Shown here: positions 1 to 6,770 of the stretch, piece after piece | How the letters are laid out: every line of letters begins with the position of its first letter | Numbering within the stretch: the first letter of the stretch is position 1 | Assembly: GCA_965369375.1 (NCBI GenBank) | Contig: CBDUQN010000101.1 | Location: 1-10,509 of the forward strand | DNA from: CBDUQN01 sp965369375 | GTDB taxonomy: Bacteria; Krumholzibacteriota; Krumholzibacteriia; Krumholzibacteriales; Krumholzibacteriaceae | DNA length: 10,509 bases | Direction: 5' to 3' | Notes under the pieces: model-generated | What the model saw: the letters and a program-made list of their open reading frames with translations, nothing else | Told to the model about the DNA's origin: nothing | Database searches by the model: none | Made by a program: the position numbers and the translations under genes

Positions 1-2411
1 GAAATCAAATCCCAGCGGACCGTCCCGTTTCCATCCGTGCCGTCGTGATAGAGCTCTTGCACGAGGTCACCCGCGAGGGTGAAGATCCTCACTGTTAACC
101 GGCAAGCAGGGAGGTTTCGGAACTCGCATTTGACTCCCGATGGATCGTCGTTGTTCGGCCCGAGCTGCCACGGCGCCATATTATCGGCGGTGACGGGATT
201 CGGGACGACGTAGATCTCATGTTCTTCGAACTCCTGGACCGTCTGTGACTCGGAGCACGGTTCGACGTAGGTGAAACTCGATGCAGGTGTCAGAGATCTG
301 CCTCTCTCGCTGGGTAAAAAGTTCTTTATCTTGTGGTCGTATGCAACGACCGAGTAGAAGAGCGGCATGCCGTTTTTCACCTCGGTGTCGATGTACTGGT
401 AGAATATCTTTCCCCCTTCGAGCCCAAGGTTGTGCCGGGCGATTGCTTCGATCGTGTCGCATAACTTGTCATGCAGATCAGGCGGGCAGGGGACGGTATC
501 CGCAGGAGCGTACCGGAGACTCTCCTCGAACATTGTGATGAGCTGTTCGCGGTTCTCTAGGTGGAGTATCGGCTCATAGATCCAGCCGCCTTCCCTTACC
601 GGTTTCTTGAAATCCCTGTCGGGACTGATGCCGTTCACGAGATCACCGATCTCGAGCAACTTCCAGAGTTTCTTCTCCGGACCGGTGAGCACGCTCGTAC
701 CGAGCGGCCGGTGCCAGCCGTCGGCGCGCCAGATCTCGTATCCCTCGAAGTCGTATATCCGTGTAAGGGGATCCGGCACGATCTCGCTGAAGTTGTCCCA
801 GAACAGGGTAACCTTGTTATCGCCGGGGACGGCGCGCATTTTCGGCGGCAGCGGCGCGGTCGAAGCGATCCATGGAACGTGTGCCTCTTTTCCGTCAATG
901 CCGGTCAGGAACAGCTGAATGTCAGAATTGTAGGGGTGATAGCAAGTCGTCATCTCCCGCCGCTCCTGGGAGCAGTCGAAGTTTGACCAGCAGGTGTCTT
1001 TGGCCGGCACGTCGACACGTAAATCGGGGTAATTGCACGGATCGGGATAGTGTCCCTCGAGCGGCCCTATCGCTGGTGTTTCACGCATATTGACGCCGGT
1101 ATCAGGGTTTTTGTCGGCATCCACCCAGCACCCGCGAAATTGCGCGGTCGCTTTCGCCGCACTCTCGAGCATTCCCTCGAGTCCCTCACCTGCCACAAAG
1201 GCGACATCGAGGGTGATCGGCATATCGTATGGAGTGAGCCAGAACGGACCCATTGATATCAGCACCTTGTAATCGTTCGCCACGACGGTGTTTTCGTCGT
1301 ACTGCCACATGGAAGAAAGGGCGTCATACCGCTGGTAGTCGTTGATCGGCTCGCCTCCCTCGTAGTACTGCTGAAGGCCCTGGAATATCTTGAAGGTCGT
1401 TAAATAGTGACCGATGCGGGGAGGGTAGAGAACAGAGCCGTATTTTCCTCCGCCGTATCTGCTGTAATTGATAAAGGAAATGCCAAAATACCCAGGCGTC
1501 TGCCCGTTGTCACCGTCCTCGTCATAGATGTATGCGACATTGAGGAGCACCGGCACCTGCTCATTCGCGAGCGGGGCGCACCGCAAACCCCGGTAGTATC
1601 CCACCATATCATCCATATGGAATGTCCCGCGGGAGCGGGGGCCGGCGTCGAAGTCACAGAAGATGCCGACGTAGACGTTTGTAAGAAAATCGTTTCCTGT
1701 GTTTTCAATGATGAATCGGACTCCGATGAACTCGTCGTAGCCTTCCTCGCCCCACTGGTAGGTTTCCTGGCGGACACGGATGTGCATCGGCGTATGCTCT
1801 GACCAGATGCTCGATGCCACCGGTTGGTCATCCGTATACCAGCACGAGAACATCTGTGTGCCGATGGCGGCGAAATCCTCGTCTATCAGTCCATCGCCGT
1901 CATCATCGAGCCCGTTGAGCCAATCCTCGTCTATGAGGCCGTCACGATCATCGTCGGGATTGCTCGGGTAGTGGGTTCCTCCCTCGGCGCCCTCGGTCGA
2001 GCGGTAGATCGTATGCACCGGGTCCTTCGGAGGGTGGAACTCGGTCTCGGGGTAGCCGGTCGAGACGACCGGCACGCCGTTTCGCATCGCTCCGACCCAC
2101 AGACCGGCCGCAAAGAGGTATTCCACGCCCGAGCCGCCCGGCCACTGGGCAGAAGGTGATTCCGCCATCGGGTAGGTGCTGTTGGGCATGGAGCCGAAAC
2201 AACCCCAGTTGGTGATATTCATCTGGAGTTTTCCGACGTTATGGACGAATTGGCCGTCGAGAACGAAGACCCGCTGCAGCTTTTCGCGCTTTTTGTCGAA
2301 TTGCGGATTTTCCTTGCTCGCGGCTGTGCCTGCGAATGTGAGGATACTCAAAGTGATGAAAGCGGCACGGGATATCGAGCTTTCGGTTATGCGGTTTTTC
2401 CTGGCTGGCAT
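1..2411 (-). CDS. Secreted multidomain protein with Asp-rich repeats, Fn3-like and FlgD-like C-terminal domains (3' end outside window)
   Basis: One uninterrupted minus-strand frame runs from ATG 2411 to the left edge (803 full codons plus two bases), so the stop lies outside. AGAGG sits six bases before the ATG, and no ATG occurs further upstream in frame. Residues 1-32 look like a Sec signal peptide (basic start, core AAFITLSILTFAGTA, cleavage near AAS). Around residues 90-115 is a Gly/aromatic block (GVEYLFAAGLWVGA) that I associate with large secreted proteins of candidate phyla. Residues 153-163 and 169-179 are two DxDxDG-like acidic repeats, 16 residues apart, resembling thrombospondin-3/dockerin calcium loops. 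A Cys-rich stretch (about 440-500) precedes a fibronectin-III-like segment (about 515-690). From VVPNP (735) the sequence matches the FlgD-like/T9SS-type beta domain (VRIFTLAGDLV, then VRWDL). Many cysteines suggest disulfides. An exported or surface protein is likely; its enzymatic role, if any, is unknown. Predicted antisense frames here are shadows. Confidence 0.9.
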   Translation of the reverse strand, partial: MPARKNRITESSISRAAFITLSILTFAGTAASKENPQFDKKREKLQRVFVLDGQFVHNVGKLQMNITNWGCFGSMPNSTYPMAESPSAQWPGGSGVEYLFAAGLWVGAMRNGVPVVSTGYPETEFHPPKDPVHTIYRSTEGAEGGTHYPSNPDDDRDGLIDEDWLNGLDDDGDGLIDEDFAAIGTQMFSCWYTDDQPVASSIWSEHTPMHIRVRQETYQWGEEGYDEFIGVRFIIENTGNDFLTNVYVGIFCDFDAGPRSRGTFHMDDMVGYYRGLRCAPLANEQVPVLLNVAYIYDEDGDNGQTPGYFGISFINYSRYGGGKYGSVLYPPRIGHYLTTFKIFQGLQQYYEGGEPINDYQRYDALSSMWQYDENTVVANDYKVLISMGPFWLTPYDMPITLDVAFVAGEGLEGMLESAAKATAQFRGCWVDADKNPDTGVNMRETPAIGPLEGHYPDPCNYPDLRVDVPAKDTCWSNFDCSQERREMTTCYHPYNSDIQLFLTGIDGKEAHVPWIASTAPLPPKMRAVPGDNKVTLFWDNFSEIVPDPLTRIYDFEGYEIWRADGWHRPLGTSVLTGPEKKLWKLLEIGDLVNGISPDRDFKKPVREGGWIYEPILHLENREQLITMFEESLRYAPADTVPCPPDLHDKLCDTIEAIARHNLGLEGGKIFYQYIDTEVKNGMPLFYSVVAYDHKIKNFLPSERGRSLTPASSFTYVEPCSESQTVQEFEEHEIYVVPNPVTADNMAPWQLGPNNDDPSGVKCEFRNLPACRLTVRIFTLAGDLVQELYHDGTDGNGTVRWDLI

Positions 2412-2481
2412 ACCGTTCCTCTCGCCATGGCATTCAAGCAGCGGTACCGGTTGGCTGAGTGTCAACTGGATGCCATTTGTT

Positions 2482-2510
2482 ACTATATCATAGATGAAGA
2501 ATGAGTTAAA
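2482..2510 (-). promoter_or_regulatory. Weak candidate sigma70-type promoter for the secreted protein
   Basis: On the minus strand, TTTAAC (2505-2510) and TATAGT (2482-2487) are separated by 17 bases. The -10 matches consensus at five of six positions, the -35 at only three. It would give a leader of about 65 bases before ATG 2411. The surrounding spacer is AT-rich compared with the genes. Confidence 0.3.
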
Positions 2511-2568
2511 GAAATGTTTGTCATCCGGGCATGTGATAAGGTGCCGGGAAGAATGAAATCAGCGATCG

Positions 2569-3021
2569 ATGCTATCTGATATTCCCAATATGGAACCCAT
2601 TCTTGTGCTCGCCGTCGTCGTCGGGGCGATGGCGCTGTTTATCAGCGGCCAGCTGCGCGTTGATCTCGTAGCGCTTCTCATTCTTGTAGTTCTGGCAGTG
2701 CTGAGATTGGTCGATACGGGCCAGGCCTTGTATGGTTTTGCAAATTCGGCTACCGGGACCGTCGCTGCGATGTTTGTGCTCAACGCGGGTCTTGTTCACA
2801 CGGGGTTCGTGCAATGGCTGGCAGGTCATTTGGATAGACTCGCGGGGACGTCGGAGACCCGTCTTGTTCTCGTCCTCTGCATCACCATTGCCGTGCTTTC
2901 GGCATTCATCATTCATACGGCGACGGTGGCGATCTTTATTGAACATCTCATCCAGAGAGAAGGCGAATTGTTCTTTGACTCCGAATTATTATTTTGTTGT
3001 ATGCTGAATTACGCAGAGTGA
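2569..3021 (+). pseudogene. Truncated N-terminal fragment of an SLC13/DASS-family permease
   Basis: The first ~117 residues counted from ATG 2590 (the likelier original start; the frame is open from 2569) read like the N-terminus of SLC13/CitT-type permeases. Three hydrophobic segments are visible, with LRVDLVALLILVVLAV, GTVAAMFVLNAGLV and ETRLVLVLCITIAVLSAFI. Family members usually have well over 400 residues, often with TrkA-C insertions. Here similarity stops at about base 2940, after ATVAIFI. The remaining ~26 codons (polar, ending in LFCCMLNYAE) are unlike the family, and no other frame restores it. The conserved NNTAT stretch, part of the SNT substrate/sodium-binding signature, reads IHTAT here (residues 108-112). 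No good ribosome binding site precedes either start. I infer a decayed gene cut by a deletion or rearrangement, not a functional small protein. The sequence after the break (2943-3090) shows no recognisable gene or insertion-sequence end. Confidence 0.75.
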
Positions 3022-3094
3022 ATATGGGCGTATTTCAATTTCCGTAATTATGACTGATGTCTGGGCATTCCGGATCGAGCGGGTGAATTCGAGC

Positions 3095-3103
3095 TGATAT
3101 AAT
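3095..3103 (+). promoter_or_regulatory. Extended -10 promoter element upstream of the Tlc-family gene
   Basis: TGATATAAT is a perfect extended -10 (TGnTATAAT), with the hexamer at 3098-3103. No clear -35 lies 16-18 bases upstream, which is typical for extended -10 promoters. It lies about 95 bases before the proposed start at 3199, and no other gene intervenes. Confidence 0.5.
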
Positions 3104-3198
3104 TTCTTTTGCATATTTCCGCGCGCTGTGGTAATCAAAAACAACACGCGAAAACTCATCGAGTTATACCATGAGTGATTCTTGGAAAAGGAGTACCG

Positions 3199-4587
3199 TT
3201 GAATAATAAAGAGATCGAACAAACGCGGGACCCGGATCGGCGGTCAGGCGGTTTTGCAAGCCGGATTCTTCGTATATTCACCGTTGTGCACCCGGGCGAA
3301 GCGCCGACGGTCTTCCTTCTCATGCTAAATGTCTATCTCCTTCTGGCCGCTTATTACATCATAAAACCGGTGAGAGAGGCTCTAATACTTGCGGGGAAGG
3401 GAGCGGAATGGAAGAGTTATCTCTCTGCCGCCATAGCCGTTCTGCTCGTGTTTGTAGTCAGGATATTCAGCACGATCGCTTCGAAGTATCCCCGTCAGAA
3501 ATTGATAACAGCGGTCACGCTCTTTTTCATCTCCAATCTGATTATCTTTTACATTCTGTCCGTTATCGGGATCAAGCTCGGCACGATGGGCATCATCTTT
3601 TTTATCTGGGTGGGGATCTTCAATGTGTTGGTCGTCGCCCAATTCTGGGGCTTTGCCAATGATCTGTTCAGTCCTGAGGCGGGGAAGAGGCTGTTTCCCC
3701 TGATCGCGTTCGGCGCAACATTCGGCGGTTTCACGGGGAGCGCTATTTCAAAACGCCTTGTCGAGCCCATTGGAGTCTATCAGATGATGCTCGTTGCCGC
3801 TGTTGTTCTCGGAATTTGCATTGTGCTGACATGGATAATTCACCTGCGGGAGGTAAAGCGCGCTTCCGTTTCGACTGGCACCGCCGGCACGGATACGGAA
3901 TCGCCGGGCGGGGAACAGGAAAAGCCGCTCGAAAAAGGCGGAGGCTTCAAGCTTGTCTTCAAGAAACGTTACCTGCTCTATATCGCGCTCATGGTGCTCC
4001 TGCTCAATTTTATAAACACAAACGGTGAATATATTCTCGGTGCATATGTCACGCGCACCGCCGAGGAGGCCGTTGCCGCAGGCACGACCGGAACCATGGA
4101 TGTAAAGGAGTTCATTGGAGCGTTCTATGCGGGATTCTATAAATGGATGAACCTCTTCGCCATGGTTGTTCAACTCTTTTTCGTATCGAGGATCTTCAAG
4201 TGGTTTGGAGTAAGAAAAGCGCTGCTCTTCCTGCCTTTCATTTCTCTCGGCGGATACTTCCTGATCGCGACGGGCGCGAGCCTCATGCTGCTCCAACGGG
4301 TTAAGGTTGCGGAAAACGGCACGGATTACTCTCTCATGAATACAACGAGGCATGCACTTTTCCTCATTACCTCGAGGGAAGAGAAGTACAAGGCAAAGGC
4401 GGCAATCGATACCTTTTTTCACCGCGCGGGGGATGTCTTTTCGGCGCTGCTCGTTTTTATCGGAACGACGTATCTCGCTCTGAAGACCGAGGGTTTTGCG
4501 CTGGTCAACGTCGTTCTGGTCCTGGGTATGATTACGATCTGCATCCTGATCATGAGAGAGCACAAGAAACTGACGGGTGGCGCGTAG
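3199..4587 (+). CDS. ATP/ADP translocase (Tlc/Npt) family membrane transporter
   Basis: This is a polytopic membrane protein of about 463 residues with roughly 11-12 hydrophobic segments, close to the 12-helix, ~500-residue plan of the Tlc/NTT nucleotide transporters. Family-like motifs include YYIIKPVREALIL (52-64) and, in the C-terminal half, DYSLMNTTR (376-384) followed by LFLITSREEKYKAKAAIDTF and HRAGD. A charged Gly/Glu/Lys-rich loop (about 217-251) separates the two halves. I chose the TTG at 3199 because GGAG (3190-3193) sits five bases before it. The same frame is open from GTG 3175, which would put that Shine-Dalgarno inside the gene. Classical members exchange ATP/ADP or import nucleotides in intracellular parasites and plastids; homologues in free-living bacteria have no settled substrate, so nucleotide transport here is inference. 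The gene converges with the hydrolase, leaving 21 bases with no strong terminator. A 281-residue antisense frame (3748-4593) is a shadow. Confidence 0.87.
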   Translation: MNNKEIEQTRDPDRRSGGFASRILRIFTVVHPGEAPTVFLLMLNVYLLLAAYYIIKPVREALILAGKGAEWKSYLSAAIAVLLVFVVRIFSTIASKYPRQKLITAVTLFFISNLIIFYILSVIGIKLGTMGIIFFIWVGIFNVLVVAQFWGFANDLFSPEAGKRLFPLIAFGATFGGFTGSAISKRLVEPIGVYQMMLVAAVVLGICIVLTWIIHLREVKRASVSTGTAGTDTESPGGEQEKPLEKGGGFKLVFKKRYLLYIALMVLLLNFINTNGEYILGAYVTRTAEEAVAAGTTGTMDVKEFIGAFYAGFYKWMNLFAMVVQLFFVSRIFKWFGVRKALLFLPFISLGGYFLIATGASLMLLQRVKVAENGTDYSLMNTTRHALFLITSREEKYKAKAAIDTFFHRAGDVFSALLVFIGTTYLALKTEGFALVNVVLVLGMITICILIMREHKKLTGGA

Positions 4588-4608
4588 CGGCATAGAGCGG
4601 ATGCTTTT

Positions 4609-5442
4609 TCATTCGGGATTCATCCTCGTTTCCAACCATTCCACAATGTGCGCGAGCACCGTTTCTTTCTCCGGTTCATTGTGGATTTCGTGATAGAGCC
4701 CTTCCCAGATCTTCAAGGTGCAGCGCGCATCAGCTCCCGCAGCAAATTCGACGCTTGCCTGTGAGGAGGCAATGCGGTCGGCGCTTCCGTGCATCAAGAG
4801 AATCGGCAGCGGGAAATCGCCCGCCTGCTCCAACGCCCACATGCCCGCATCGCGGATGTCCAGGAAGCGAGGTGTCACGCGGTCATGGACGAGGGGATCA
4901 TTTTTATATCGGAGAACGACCTCCGGATCATGGGAGAGATCCTCGGCTCTGAGCCCGCTCGACAGTGACAGTGTCGGCCACACGGGGCGCGCAAGATTTC
5001 CGAGGATTTTTTTCCAGAGGGGAGGCTCGAAGGCCACACGAAACATCGGCGCCGTCGCAATGACGCCGGATATATCGGGGCGGCGGCGAAGGGCATAATT
5101 GATAACGAGATTTCCGCCCATGCTGTGGCCGTAGAGAAACGTCGGGCAATGATAAAATCTCTTTTGCGCTTCAATGAGGAAGCACGCGATGTCGTTCATA
5201 AGGGCTTCATAGCTCGGCGTATGTCCGCGCTGGCCGTCGGATGTGCCGTGTCCGCGCAGGTCCATGGCGAGCAGGGCGCAGCCATGCTGGCAGAGATAAT
5301 CGGCCACGTGCCCATACCGCCCGCCGTGATCTCCGAGCCCGTGCATGAGGCACAGCATCGCTCTGATATCTGCGTCCGGCCTCCAGCCATGAACGTTGAG
5401 GCACAGCCCGTCGTCTGAATGAATCTGAAAATCGAAGTACAT
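4609..5442 (-). CDS. Alpha/beta hydrolase, monoacylglycerol lipase/lysophospholipase-like
   Basis: The 277-residue protein has the full serine-hydrolase layout of the Hydrolase_4 (monoglyceride lipase-like) group. The oxyanion motif HGLGDHGGRY is at 34-43, followed by MDLRGHGTSDG (60-70), nucleophile elbow GHSMGG with Ser107, acid Asp222 in HGSADR, and His251 in LYHEIHNEPE. The last motif is characteristic of MGL-type enzymes. There is no signal peptide, so it is probably cytosolic and likely acts on glycerol esters or lysophospholipids; the substrate is inferred from family only. The frame extends upstream to TTG 5490, but ATG 5442 is preferred: the N-terminus then matches the usual start of the family, and a promoter at 5503-5532 would place the transcript start only a few bases before the TTG. 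The ribosome binding site is weak (AGG about 11 bases upstream). Transcription runs divergently from the GuaA-like gene. Confidence 0.9.
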   Translation of the reverse strand: MYFDFQIHSDDGLCLNVHGWRPDADIRAMLCLMHGLGDHGGRYGHVADYLCQHGCALLAMDLRGHGTSDGQRGHTPSYEALMNDIACFLIEAQKRFYHCPTFLYGHSMGGNLVINYALRRRPDISGVIATAPMFRVAFEPPLWKKILGNLARPVWPTLSLSSGLRAEDLSHDPEVVLRYKNDPLVHDRVTPRFLDIRDAGMWALEQAGDFPLPILLMHGSADRIASSQASVEFAAGADARCTLKIWEGLYHEIHNEPEKETVLAHIVEWLETRMNPE

Positions 5443-5502
5443 TATAACAGTTACCTGAGATATACAGCGGGCCGGTGCTCGGTGATTCAATATCCTATCG
5501 AA

Positions 5503-5532
5503 ACTCTAATCGAGGGATGGCGGCGGCGTCAA
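5503..5532 (-). promoter_or_regulatory. Candidate sigma70-type promoter for the alpha/beta hydrolase
   Basis: On the minus strand TTGACG (5527-5532, five of six consensus bases) is followed after 18 bases by TAGAGT (5503-5508, four of six). Transcription would start near 5496, giving a leader of about 54 bases to ATG 5442. Confidence 0.45.
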
Positions 5533-5667
5533 GGGCGTTGGTCGGTGCACGGTTACATATCTTTTTAAAATTGTCGAATACGGCGGGTTAGCGCTCCCGG
5601 CGGAACTTCCACGGTTATTACTTCAATGAGCCCTTGAAGCATCCCACGGGGTGTGTCATAATCGCCG

Positions 5668-5690
5668 GCGCGGTATACACGCGCGTTTTC
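5668..5690 (+). terminator. Short GC hairpin with T run, possible terminator or attenuator
   Basis: GCGCG (5668-5672) pairs perfectly with CGCGC (5680-5684) around a 7-base loop, followed by GTTTT. A 5-bp stem and four T residues make a weak intrinsic terminator. No plus-strand gene ends nearby, because the upstream gene is on the other strand. If it acts at all, it would attenuate transcription entering the GuaA-like gene. Confidence 0.25.
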
Positions 5691-5771
5691 TCACCACGAT
5701 AGTTTTTTCATTCGGGTGATAAATCCCTCACAGGGGAACGTGTTTTTATTCAATCCACCAAGGAGGTTGAG

Positions 5772-6770
5772 GTGACAACAGAGACTACAAAAAAGGGATC
5801 GACATGGAATGTGAAGGAGATTGCATCAAACGATCTCGATACCGATTCGTTCATCAAGGAGAAGGTCGATGAGATCGCCGCTGCGGTCGGAGACGGATTT
5901 GCGGTAAACGCCTTGTCCGGCGGTGTCGATTCATCGGTGGTTACCCTACTCGCGCATCGAGCGATCGGTGAGCGTCTCAAGACATACTTCGTCGAGAACG
6001 GTCTCATGCGGCCCGGTGAGCCGGAACGGATCGCGACGATCTTCAAAGATCTCGGCGTGCCGGTCGAATTTGTCGACGCCCGAAAACAGTTCTTCGGTTC
6101 GCTCAAAGGATTGACCGATCCAGAGGAGAAACGGGAGGCGATTACCCATTCCTTCTACAAGGTAGTATTCGGCGATCTAGTGAAGAAAAGCGGCGCGAAG
6201 TACCTTCTCCAGGGCACCAATTACACCGACGTGGAGGAGACCTTAGCCGGTGTCAAACGGCAGCACAATATCCTCGAGCAGCTCGGGATTGACACGGAGG
6301 AAGTGTACGGATACCGGGTCCTCGAGCCAATCATACAGCTTCGCAAGTCAGGGGTGCGCAAGGTGGCGAAGGCGGTTGGATTGCCCGAGGAAATCTATAA
6401 TCGGCCGCCCTTCCCGGGCCCCGCTCTCGCGACACGAATCATCGGTGAGGTCACGCCCGAGCGCGTCGAGATCGTCGGCAAAGCGACAACGATCGTCGAG
6501 ACGGAGCTCGCGGACAGCGGCGCGTTTCAGTATCTGGCGATACTCCACGAGAACAAGGTTACCGGTGTTCGTGACGGAAAGCGGGATTTCGGGCTCCAGA
6601 TCGAGGTTCGGTGCTGGGAGAGCACTGACGCGACGGTCGGAACGCCGACGAACCTGCCGTTCGAAACGCTCGAGAAGTTGGCCGACCGTATCACATCCGA
6701 AGTGCCGGGTGTCGTGAGCGTTACATATAATATTGCGAAGAAGCCGCCGAGCACGATCGAGGCTGTTTAG
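5772..6770 (+). CDS. GuaA-type ATP pyrophosphatase (GMP synthase C-terminal half/ExsB-like), no glutaminase domain
   Basis: The 332-residue protein covers only the ATP-pyrophosphatase and dimerisation domains of GMP synthase. PP-loop SGGVDSS is at 49-55, QGTNYTDVEET near 147-157, FPGPALATRIIGEVTPER from about 214, a GKRDFG strand near 273, and the C-terminus ends KPPSTIEAV. The GTG start is secured by AAGGAGGT (5760-5767), five bases upstream of the codon. The N-terminal GATase domain of ordinary GuaA is absent, and no glutaminase gene lies in the window, so ammonia might come from a separate subunit or free pool. Two features set it apart from true GuaA: the HNVGGLP lid motif is replaced by QHNILEQLG, and the usual C-terminal IEWE, near the XMP site, is IEAV. 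It fits a GuaA-like paralogue group often labelled ExsB-like, whose substrate is uncertain; an archaeal-type GMP synthase B subunit is the alternative. Its stop overlaps the stop of the convergent S9 peptidase gene. Confidence 0.85.
   Translation: MTTETTKKGSTWNVKEIASNDLDTDSFIKEKVDEIAAAVGDGFAVNALSGGVDSSVVTLLAHRAIGERLKTYFVENGLMRPGEPERIATIFKDLGVPVEFVDARKQFFGSLKGLTDPEEKREAITHSFYKVVFGDLVKKSGAKYLLQGTNYTDVEETLAGVKRQHNILEQLGIDTEEVYGYRVLEPIIQLRKSGVRKVAKAVGLPEEIYNRPPFPGPALATRIIGEVTPERVEIVGKATTIVETELADSGAFQYLAILHENKVTGVRDGKRDFGLQIEVRCWESTDATVGTPTNLPFETLEKLADRITSEVPGVVSVTYNIAKKPPSTIEAV

Larger units (their letters stand above)
5443..5771. other. Divergent intergenic spacer between hydrolase and GuaA-like gene
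   Basis: This 329-base spacer separates two divergent genes. It holds the hydrolase promoter on the minus strand, an AT-rich patch around 5557-5575, a hairpin with a perfect 6-bp stem (CTTCAA 5621-5626, TTGAAG 5634-5639), a second GC hairpin followed by a short T run (5668-5690), and the strong ribosome binding site at 5760-5767. I see no RNA gene or known riboswitch consensus, and no convincing plus-strand promoter could be read. Short frames here look random. Confidence 0.6.

Noticed and set aside
561..2504. Several plus-strand frames of 60-140 residues (for example 1407-1802 and 1824-2159)
   Set aside because: All lie over the continuous minus-strand secreted-protein frame, which has domain-level sense from end to end; the plus-strand products show no motifs.
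2553..2579. Eight-codon mini-frame (MKSAIDAI) with a GGGAAG-like site before the SLC13 fragment
   Set aside because: It is too short to judge, lacks leader-peptide features, and precedes a gene that is already broken.
3748..4593. 281-residue open frame antisense to the Tlc-family gene
   Set aside because: It is opposite a gene with clear family motifs and membrane segments; its product is a charged, low-pattern sequence rich in R/E/H with no recognisable domain, as expected for a shadow of hydrophobic codons.
4588..4608. Bidirectional terminator between the convergent Tlc-family gene and the hydrolase
   Set aside because: Only 21 bases separate the stops; the possible GGATG/CATCC pairing has a long loop and extends into the hydrolase gene, so it is not convincing.
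4605..5716. Exact 13-base repeat TTTTTCATTCGGG near 4605 and near 5704
   Set aside because: One 13-base match in a window of this length is expected about once by chance; the two places have different contexts and no flanking similarity.
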